DNA of 16,199 nt. Source: Ectocarpus siliculosus (lineage: Eukaryota > Sar > Phaeophyceae > Ectocarpales > Ectocarpaceae). The position numbers and the translations under genes are program-made. Positions 8,473-16,199 of the stretch are shown here, in pieces. A model generated the notes under the pieces. It had not been told where the DNA came from, did not search any database, and was given only the letters and a program-made list of their open reading frames with translations. Location of the stretch: positions 2,741,904 to 2,758,102 of the forward strand of contig FN649728.1 of the NCBI GenBank assembly GCA_000310025.1. Reading direction: 5' to 3'. How positions within the stretch are numbered: position 1 is the first letter of the stretch; each line of letters starts with the position of its first letter.

Positions 8473-11400
8473 ATGGGGGACGAACAAGAGGACGGTAGAA
8501 TACAGGAGGATGCCAAGGAAGACAGTGAGGCGGAGGTAGAGCCGGAGCGATTGCAGTACAAGGTAAGGGGTTTCGCGTGGAGTCGTCGAAGACACACGAA
8601 CAAAAGATGCACGCCCTTGAGGGCCGCTTCAAGCGGCAGACTCGTCTTGTACTTCGTCGTACTGTAGCAGCAGGGACAAGAGCTATGTCCCAGTTGTACA
8701 TGGGGTGTACCAGTAGCTGTGCAAACTTCATGTCTCATAGGTGGAGTCTGAACTCTGAAGACACTGTGATACTACGGCAGGGATTTCCGTCCGCAACAGC
8801 CTACTCTGTGGCCCTGGCCCACCGTGATGAGCAATCAATTGTGTTAGCTTCCTCTCCCTGGCATAGACAAAATAAAAGCTTAGCTCCATGAATCAAGGGA
8901 TGAAATCAACATTCGACATATCGCAGATGCTCACTTCTTGCGAGAGGAAGTACCTTCGTGACAGAGCAGGGTGTCTATACTTTTTACGGCTGTGTGCTTA
9001 CAGTGCAGTCCAGTGCAACCTTCTCCGCATTCAACATGCCAAGAAATGTACCATCACTCTTACTTGTAATTGGGTCATATACTACAAGACTGCAGCAAGC
9101 GGCCGCTGCGATAGTTGTTGCGATAAGGACAAAGGAAAGAATGCGTCGTTCCAGTCTACCACTCTACGGCACTCCAGCTGTATATTGCTGTGACACCGAT
9201 CGGAGCTCTGAATGGACAGCGCGTTTCACAGCGAACAGGGAGCCAAGGAAAAACTGCGAGTAGTCACCCCTTCGTACGTCATCAGTATCACGTGGTCAAC
9301 GCGAACATGTTTTCGGCGGTGTTTTTTGTTGGCGGAACCGAACGATCCCAAGGTTATCCTCCTGGGAGACGGCACCGTGGGCAAGACGTCGATCGCTACG
9401 AGGTTCGCACAGGGTGACTTCTCCCAGATGTACAAGCAGACAATCGGCTTGGACTTCTTTGTGAAGAGAATTCTTTTGCCAGGTGGGAGGCTTGAACCTA
9501 CTCTGAACACTCTTTGTGCTACGTATGTTGCGTGTTCCTGCCCGGAAATATTGCGTGCTCCTGCCCGGAAAATAATATCAGGTGTGTCTGCATTTACGTG
9601 TGCTAGCCGCTACTACAGCAGAAACTTAAATGTTTTCAGTGGTCGTGCCGGGAAGGAACCAAGTTTAAGTTTACACCTACCAAGCCCATCATTGAAACTG
9701 GCAACAGCGTTGATGTTGGTGGAGAGACAAAATGTGTTGCTGGATTTCGTGAACGGGCACGCATCTTCCAGGTTTTCGTGAGTTCGCTTTTATGCTTCTC
9801 CATGATTCACCACGCTACGCGATGCTTCGGCCGAGCTTCCACCTAGAGTTTCCTCCCCCGTCTGAATTGCCCAACCCGAACTTAACCCAACCGATGGTGG
9901 GAACCTTGAGATGCCGTATCACTTTACGGGAGGACAAATTCTGTAGTACCGTCCTCTTTCATGGAGTTGTTCGTTCGGATAATCAAAACTCGGTAGCCCG
10001 CGGGGGTGTATCGTATTCACACACGGTAGTTGTGGTAGCAACCCCGTCTCCCCCCGCGGATGAATCTGATGTAGCCCCCCTCCCCTCCCTACTACAATTG
10101 TTCCAGAAGGGGGATCATTCTTGTGTGCTTCGATGATAAAACCTCAGCCCACACGACTCAACAGTTTGCTTTTTCCTCTCGTCATTGCGAAGGTGATGTT
10201 CAGGTGACCATGCAAATATGGGACATCGGAGGGCAGAGCATCGGGAGCAAAATGATGTCCAAGTACATTTTTGGGGCACATGTGAGATCAAGGGGATGAG
10301 TTTCATCGTATGCTAAATAGAATCCCGGTGGAACAACTGGAACTATATTTTCTGTTTTGTGCGAAAGCCTATCACACAAAGCATTACCCCCACGTGTGCT
10401 CAACCATCGACTCTCTAGGGTAGTGCACGGATGACTGCCCAACTCACAAACCCATGTTCCGCTCTACCGATACATACGACGACGCGACATGGGTTCCCCA
10501 CCGTGCCCCGCCCTTTCAGGCAGTGATAATGTGCTACGACATCACCAATTACGACAGCTTCCAAGACCTGGATGATTGGTACCGGCTGGTTGTCAAAACC
10601 TTCGAGAAAGGGGTGATGCCGTACGTGGCAATGGTTGGAAACAAATGTGAGCCTTGAAAGGGGGCTACTCAACAAGCTGCATTGACTTCTATGGTACAAT
10701 AGTAGATCAAACATGGATCGACATGGTTGCCATGGTCAGTTGACAAGTTGGTTGGTGACGTTTTTCGGTTCTGCCTGCGATGAAAGGCCTATCAGTCGCG
10801 AACCACTTCCCTTCCTGGAGTTTCGTTCTCGTGCTCAAGCCGTTTGATTGATCTATTGCCGCGCTCAACGATGAGGTCGATCAACCATTCGGTCGATGGT
10901 AAACTGTTGGAAAGGTGGGACTATCTGAAGGGAATTGCTCTGGCCTTCTCCGCCCCTTCGACGACAAGAATATTTCCTCTTGCTCTCGCGTTTTCTTCGC
11001 TAGCGCAGTTTCTGATCTCCCAGCTAAACTCAAAACCATGTTTCCGTTAACCGTGTAACTGAGCACCACCAAACGTATTTGTCTGCACCACCGTCGGATG
11101 GACGACTGCCTGCCGTGGACACTGAAGGCGACCTGAGTCACATGCGAGCTGTGAGGACGACAAGCGCTCATCAGTTCGCCGACGACAACAACATGTACAC
11201 CTTCTTCATGTCGGCTAAGTCAGGGGATCAGGTGCAGACGAACAAACGTGTTACGCCATCACACATCAATCGAAAACTTGTTTCAGTCCCTTCGTCATTC
11301 TCGCATGTTTCCCTCGCTGGCTCGACGTCTATGCGTAGCTCTATCGAGCTAGACCAACCCATCGGTCTGCGCCTGTTTCTTACTTTGTGTCAGATGCCGA

Positions 11401-11666
11401 CTACTTCAAACGTGTCGCGATGTTGTGCTCCAACCCGACATGGATTAACGAGACCGTGCGTTTCCTATCCACTACAGGTAGACGCGTGCTTTCACCGAAT
11501 AGCGGGCCATCTGTCAGGAATCGCTCTATCCAGACCACAGCTTGACGCAGCTGGAGGAGTGCTAAGCGCGAGCATCGTCAACTACAGGCGCCACGACGAA
11601 GAAGTGCACGGTGGCGAACTACCCGATTACACCTCTCGACGTCCCAAGACTTGCACACTGTCGTGA
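8473..11666 (+). CDS. Rab28-type small GTPase, six exons, complete
   Basis: Rab28 is a divergent Ras-family GTPase that cycles between GTP and GDP forms and is known from animals and protists for work at the cilium or flagellum and in trafficking. Exons: 8473-8562, 9353-9482, 10193-10281, 10520-10646, 11128-11231, 11478-11666. All junctions agree in phase and have GT donors and AG acceptors. The product is 242 residues (human RAB28 is 221). Residues 1-30 are an acidic tail. Motifs: P-loop GDGTVGKT (35-42); G2 threonine in [10 protein letters not shown] (T60); G3 WDIGGQ (83-88), with the Gly-Gly-Gln typical of Rab28 rather than Ala-Gly-Gln; G4 NKCD (144-147); G5 SAKSG (174-178). The protein ends CTLS, a CaaX box; serine in the last place favours farnesylation, whereas most Rabs end in a double cysteine for geranylgeranylation. 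Brown algal zoids are flagellated, so a flagellar role is plausible but inferred. The start ATG at 8473 is the one giving the short acidic tail seen in Rab28. Nothing in it looks broken. Confidence 0.95.
9528..9574. repeat. tandem duplication in Rab28 intron 2
   Basis: Two adjacent units of about 23 bases, TTGCGTG(T/C)TCCTGCCCGG followed by an A-rich end, at 9528-9550 and 9551-9574, differing by one substitution and one inserted A. Confidence 0.85.
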
Positions 11667-12716
11667 AGCACAAAACAGTCTAGATTGTGAATTCGTATGC
11701 ATGCATGCAGCTTCCGCTTAGAGTCGGCTGAAAGAGGGGGTGGCGAGGAGGGGAAGACCGTGGGTGATGGGATGTGCCCAAGTAATAATATCTTGTTGAT
11801 TGTTCGCGATGCACCGGAGCGTGGATGGCGACTGCTCGAGCTTGATTAATTACCTTACCCACGAATGCAGTCACCTGGCGTTTCCCTACCGGCCCAAGAA
11901 GACACGGTACGAAATAGCGGTGTGCTTTCTCGGGTATGCTCCTCCATAATCCTGTTCCAGGCGATTCGATTCGGCCCAACATTTTTATGTCCGCAGCTGT
12001 GTCCAGGTGCTCTTGTGCGCACAAGACAGGCCAAATACCATACAGCTATAAACTTCAAAGGCAACCAATCCTTACGGACGATATATTGAAACCTCCTCTC
12101 TCATTGTTAGTCCTTGTGAAACAAACGGGGCCAACGCTTCAACGTTCGACGGACGCTGGTGGTTTACACGCGGGCGAAACCCGCACGCAACCACACCCCG
12201 TCTATCGGAAATTGAGACGTCCAAAAATAGAACATGTACTGTGTAGTGAGAGCCTCAACGTCGAGTGGGACGCCTCGACAGCAGTACCGGCCACCACTTA
12301 CGGACTTGGCAGCCACATTTTTGGACTTGGCAGCCACATTTGTTGGCAAAATCTCTCAAGTTAACTGCTCACAAGCATCTGTGGCGCGTTCTTGTTGCGT
12401 GGCGTGAAATGAACAAAATCAATCAATTTCACTTTACATTTGCCCAGAGGATGTTAGACCTCAGCTGCGCTCGATTTATTGTTTCCTGATGAGCACATAC
12501 CCTGCGATTGTTATATCATCGGGTCTCCACACACTGCGTTGTGCTTGTGGGACCCGTGGCGATGCATGGAATCATGGACACGGATCCAACGCATGGGGCC
12601 CCGCAAACGACAACTCGAGGTACCCGGATTGTCCCGCGGCGGTTTTCGCCGGAGCCGCTCTCGGCTTCGTTGCGGTCTGTGCTGTCACAACGTCACAACA
12701 CACCACGTATGAGAGG
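11667..12716. other. intergenic region between Rab28 and the GNAT-like gene
   Basis: This holds the 3' end of the Rab28 transcript and the promoter of the next gene, whose boundaries I cannot place. A small 21-base tandem repeat lies at 12302-12341. The frame of the downstream gene is open upstream to an ATG at 12489, so its first exon could in principle start there. Other open frames are short and unsupported. Confidence 0.5.
12302..12341. repeat. 21-base tandem pair
   Basis: GGACTTGGCAGCCACATTT occurs at 12302-12320 and 12323-12341, giving a 21-base unit. No function is apparent. Confidence 0.9.
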
Positions 12717-15700
12717 ATGAGAGGGAGCATGCATGACATGGACAGGCTGCTGAAGGCTCTCGCGCTGAGCGTCCTTGTGCTGGGGTCCGTCCGTCCGAGC
12801 TCTGCGTTCTTTCTACCTCCGTCCGGAGGAGATCTCCGAAGGTCTCCTCCCGCTGCTGTTGCACGACGACAGCATGATCAGCAGCAGTGCGTTCTCCGGC
12901 GTCACCGCAGGCAGCGTAGTAGCCAACAAGGTTCGCAGCAGAGCCGGTCGGTTCGTTCGCGACCTCACTTCTCTTCGTCCGCGGCACCTGCTGACGCCGC
13001 TCGTGACGAGGAGCCCTGGAAGGAAGACCTGGAGGCAGCAGCAGCGGAAGCACCTTTTTTCCCACCGCCGTATTATGGCAGTCAGCAGCAGCAGCAGCAG
13101 CAGCAGCAGTACCCAACTGCAACTTCGTCTGCTGCGGGTCGAATTGTAGGGCAGACCAGAGATGCCTTCATATTCGCCCCGAAGCCGCTGCGGGAAGGAA
13201 GAGTGCTGCGAGCGATGAAGCGGGCGGACGTCGATGGAGTCGTTAGCCTGTGAGTAGTGTGGCGTGACGAAAAACTACATGTACTGCTGTACATACAGCA
13301 GACCGTGTGTAAACGCACATTCGTGGTACAGCAGTACATACTTCTACATTGTAGAAAGCACTTCGGACATGCTGCAGGCAGCGAGACATCCTATTCCTTC
13401 GACATGTAGCAGAGGACCGCAGCCTGCATGTAGCTTTGTGGATTTTGGCGCCCATGGCTAGCATTTTGTACGTGTTAATGAAGCTTGACCTGCCCACGCG
13501 AAGCAATCCTCACACATCGGAGCGGCACGTTGCAGCAGTTGAGCGGTTTTTGTCAACAAAGGGTCTTCGTTCTGTCCCGATAGTTACATACCTCCTGGAA
13601 GCCTGCCCGCGATGTCGAAAACGCCTTTGAACGTGCGTGCCACAGACTTGGGGGACTACGCGGAGGTATCGGTTCACGGTTTAAACTGTGCCGAGATGCC
13701 GTCAAACCGTTAGAACGCCACCGATGCTGCCGTTTCGTCTATTTCGTCCCGTGGTTCCTTCTTTCTCGTCACCGATCTCTGCCTTTATCGATGTCGGCAT
13801 CGGTATGCTCAACGTGTGCTCGCTTCCAGAGCATTCGAGGAGTACTACAACGGACCCATGGATTTTTCCGCCGGCATCCGGGGAGGCTTTGCAGTGTTGG
13901 AGTCGGCGTGGCGAAGCGCACTGCGGAACGGGAAGTTCCAAGAGGCGGACAAGGAACGGCTGACCGACTGGTACGCACCGTGATAGAGGGCACTGCTAAC
14001 GGCTGACCGACTGGAACATACCGTGGTAGATTAGAGGGCACTGCTTGCTAACCTGCTGTGTACCCCAACAACTACGAAGTATTCGACGGGGAGACGTAGC
14101 GCTCTCTGTCTCCCTTTGCTTGTCCCTGTAAGTCTCTCTCTCTCTCTTCCTCTGCTTATCCCCGTCACTCTCCATCTAAAGTTCTAGAACTTTCTCGTTG
14201 GCTTTGGTGCTCCGTGCACAGGAGCAGGGGGCGCTGCTGTTGTGCGAAGAAACGATATTGTACGTTCTGAGTGCCGCTCTTTGTGCACGGGCCCGAAGCT
14301 CGGAGCCCCACGACTTGAAAACGGATGTATGACCGCGCTACCGTTTACTGTCCTCATGGGAGGGAGCAGCTGCCGTCGAGCTTGCCGCCAACCGAATGTC
14401 CAGTTCCAACCAGTTACTCTATCTTAGACTCTTTTCCTAGATAGAGATGGATTCGTTGGGTCATATGTAGAAAAAAAGAAAAGTGTATCAAATATGTTCC
14501 GTCGAGCCCAGGTCAGACATTGGCCTCTGAACCTTCCAGAAGTAAGCGGTTGGGAATCGATGGCAGGGGTAACGGGCAATCTCTACGAGTCTCCTCCTGA
14601 GAAGCTGGGGGGCGGTACCTCCAATAGTGCGCCTCTGATGAGAACCAGGAGAGGGGGGGGGGGCACCGTAGGCTGCATTGATCGTACCTCAAGGAATTAA
14701 GATGACGTTAGGCCACGAATCCCCGCTCGTGCTGCCCTTTCAAGGCCATCATCCCCGCCTTCCACGCCACCTCCAAGGTTGTCTCAGGCCCCCGCCAGGG
14801 GTCGAAGAAGCGACCAAGGGGCCGAGGAAATATATTTGCCATATGCAAACGTACGCGAAAATGGTCAAAAAGCCACCCCCGGAGCTTTTGAAATGCGATC
14901 CCCTTTTTCATCTCCATCACCCCGTCCCTTTTGTGCGTACTCCTCCCTCCCTCACCCACTACTCCCCGGGGGGGACTGTTCATCAGGTTGGAGATGATTT
15001 GGCTGCGAATCATGATACAGTGGGGGTTCAGCATGCGCGAACAGTTCGGGAAGGGTGGGCGCGATCACAGGTGTGCATATCTTCGCTCTTCTCTGTACTT
15101 GATGTTCTTGACTGTTTTGATGCTATTATAGCACGTGCCAGCAAGAGCCGCTAACACTACAGTCACATTAAGGTTCAACCAGACGGGGCATTTATTGGTC
15201 TGGTCTCAGGTGACCTCGCTCTAATGTAGGATGTAGCGTGCGTGGTATGATGAATCGACAGGCGGGAGTCAGCAGCACACGTGGTTGGGCATCAATCCAC
15301 CTTCAACCTGCGTTGTCTTTAGTTACAGCATCGATGGACTGTGTTGGGTACTGAAGGAGTGCACGCCACAGATCGAGGTGGTACGCTCCGGCCCCCGCTC
15401 CTTGCCTTGTGGCCGCCCAATTTAGGTACGGGGTTGTGCCATCGCGATGACATGTGACTGCCTCTTCGTCGGCCGCACTGACAAGCGTTTCGTGTACCCT
15501 AAAACCGCCACCAACGGTAGTTATACAATAGGTGGCACCTTAGTTTCGGTGTCGCCACTAGCACCCACGCGCCGTTGGCCACGCCAACTCGTGCGGACGG
15601 ACATGTCAAGGGTTATATCATAGACTATCGTCTGTGTAGACCACAGAAATCGTTTCTTGGTATATACCCGTTAGTTTAGGACGGGACGAGAACAAGTTAC

Positions 15701-16109
15701 TAACGTGTGTTGTTGGGGATGGAGAGACACCAACAGCGAAACCAGCGATAACATAACCAGTGATACCCTTGAAAAGAGACGTCCAGACTTCTAACTCTCT
15801 CTCCGTCTGGCTTTGAGCTTTTTGCCGATAATTTGTTTCATGAAAGACTACGATGGCTTTTCGGAAAGTCACGAGAAGACACAAACATGACGTTTCAATT
15901 TTGTCTTCCACCACTCCCCGCCCGCCCCGTTGTTTTGGTCGTTCTACCAAAGGGTGTTCTGTATCTCCGACGAGAAGGCGAGGAATTTAGGAGGGGACGG
16001 GGAAGGCGGCTCCTCCAAGCCCCCCCTTGCCGCCCTGGCCGAGATCAGCCTGCAAGTGCCGAACGGAAAGACCTCCCCGCCTTTCCCGGTCCCATTGTGG
16101 TACAAGAGG
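12717..16109 (+). CDS. plastid-targeted GNAT-like acetyltransferase, 5' part (three exons)
   Basis: Exons 12717-13249, 13830-13970 and 15953-16109 agree in phase (two split codons, then phase 0), with donors GTGAGT, GTACGC, GTGAGT and acceptors CAG and AAG. They give 277 residues, and the gene continues past the window. Residues 10-25 (RLLKALALSVLVLGSV) form a signal-peptide core. PSSAF (27-31) matches the ASAFAP-type cleavage site, with Phe after the cut, of stramenopile plastid proteins; an Arg/Ser-rich transit-like stretch follows. Residues 123-131 are nine glutamines. From about residue 160, LRAMKRADVDGVVSLAFEEY resembles the first strand and helix of a GNAT domain, and PLAALAEISLQVPNG in exon 3 resembles its second and third strands. 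GNAT enzymes transfer an acetyl group from acetyl-CoA to an amine; the acetyl-CoA-binding motif is not in the window, so the family call is tentative and the substrate unknown. In-frame ATGs at 12729 and 12738 would also keep the signal peptide. An ATG at 12489 is possible but would bury it. Exon 3 joins over an intron of about 2 kb; the phase match is the main support. Confidence 0.72.
13083..13109 (+). repeat. CAG repeat coding for nine glutamines
   Basis: Nine perfect CAG codons lie in exon 1 of the GNAT-like gene, between the transit-peptide-like region and the predicted domain. A perfect triplet run is prone to length change, so alleles may differ. Confidence 0.95.
13279..13339. repeat. 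14-base inverted repeat (potential hairpin) in intron
   Basis: ATGTACTGCTGTAC at 13279-13292 is the exact reverse complement of GTACAGCAGTACAT at 13326-13339, with a loop of 33 bases. It begins 30 bases after the first donor of the GNAT-like gene. It could fold in the pre-mRNA; any effect on splicing is speculation. Confidence 0.8.
13957..14052. repeat. tandem duplication spanning a splice donor
   Basis: The exon end and donor CGGCTGACCGACTGG at 13957-13971 and the following bases to about 14000 are repeated from 14000 to 14052 with a few changes and small insertions. In the first copy the base after ACTG begins the donor GTACGC; in the second copy the same place reads GAACAT, so the donor is lost. 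Only the first copy can serve as the exon boundary. Confidence 0.85.
14678..15154. other. C-rich intronic segment open in several frames, possible repeat
   Basis: Within the 2 kb second intron of the GNAT-like gene, a plus-strand frame is open for about 158 codons (14678-15154, with an ATG at 14702). A second plus frame is open over 14779-14997, and a minus frame is open for about 108 codons (15034-14708). The minus frame contains FDPWRGPETTLEVAWKAG-like protein-looking text. I recognise no domain, and there is no clear tail or target duplication. It may be a fragment of a dispersed repeat, a nested gene or a chance result of composition. Confidence 0.3.
15155..15952. other. rest of the long intron, no exon supported
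   Basis: No exon with matching phase was found here. A minus-strand frame at 15618-15840 reads through about 70 codons (including GITGYVIAGFAVGVSPSPTT) but has A/T-ending codons unlike the neighbouring genes and no clear splice sites or start. The 3' end is pyrimidine-rich, as expected before the acceptor at 15952. Confidence 0.4.
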
Positions 16110-16199
16110 GTGAGTGAGTGAGTGAGTGCCCCCCGCGGGTCTTACCACGACTTCTGTCAGCCTGCGTGTGTTTGCCCCCCCCCACCCCCCCCCCCCCCC
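16110..16199. other. intron start and C homopolymer at window edge
   Basis: The GTGAGT donor of the GNAT-like gene begins a GTGA-type tandem run at 16110-16127. The window ends in a C run from 16175, broken by one A, which resembles a low-quality contig end or gap edge rather than normal sequence. Confidence 0.6.

Noticed and set aside
12489-12716. Start of the GNAT-like gene at the ATG at 12489
   Set aside because: It is in frame, but would put 76 residues before the signal peptide and plastid cleavage motif. Starts at 12717-12738 explain the targeting sequence better.
14222-14258. Small exon in the second intron of the GNAT-like gene (CACAG acceptor, GTACGT donor)
   Set aside because: The frame that looks coding (EQGALLLCEETI) does not match the phase of exon 2, the matching frame gives Cys/Arg-rich nonsense, and exon 2 joins 15953 directly in phase. 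It might be a rare alternative exon.
15618-15950. Minus-strand open frame of about 110 codons with protein-like text
   Set aside because: There is no ATG at its start, codons end mainly in A or T unlike the genes here, no splice sites support it, and it overlaps the start of the phase-matched exon region on the other strand.

Overview
The window is eukaryotic nuclear DNA. Genes are split by spliceosomal introns of about 140 to 2000 bases, codons favour G or C in the third position, CAG/CTG runs are common, and much of the DNA between exons is repeats. One gene model starts with a signal peptide followed by a Ser-Ala-Phe step, the signature of plastid import in stramenopiles with secondary plastids. 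A flagellar-type Rab28 gene is also present. Together these suggest a brown alga, most likely Ectocarpus or a relative; that is inference from style, not a match I could run.

Layout. Bases 1-8205 appear to hold a minus-strand gene. It has a clear first exon at 8205-8146, a second at 8020-7952, and further good exons at 1901-1779, 1045-905 and possibly 779-580. All junctions but the last keep phase 0, so these may be one gene with a very long intron, or two genes. The DNA between (about 1.9-7.9 kb) is mostly repeats: a perfect 36-base tandem pair, a roughly 170-base dispersed repeat present twice in inverted orientation, and two copies of one tRNA-derived SINE in opposite orientation, each with its own 10-base target site duplication. 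A weak two-exon open frame lies at 4771-5173.

Bases 8473-11666 (+) hold a complete six-exon Rab28-type small GTPase, 242 residues, with all G-box motifs and a C-terminal CaaX box. It starts head to head with the minus-strand gene; the 267 bases between them are probably a shared promoter.

Bases 12717-16109 (+) hold the first three exons of a gene that runs off the window. Its product has a signal peptide, a plastid-type cleavage motif, a low-complexity linker with nine glutamines, and the beginning of what looks like a GNAT acetyltransferase fold. Its second intron, about 2 kb, carries a duplicated splice-donor segment and an unusual stretch open in several frames. The window ends in a C homopolymer, probably a contig edge.

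I found no bacterial-type operon, CRISPR array, rRNA or functional tRNA gene. The strongest results are the Rab28 reconstruction, the SINE pair and the plastid-targeted GNAT-like gene.
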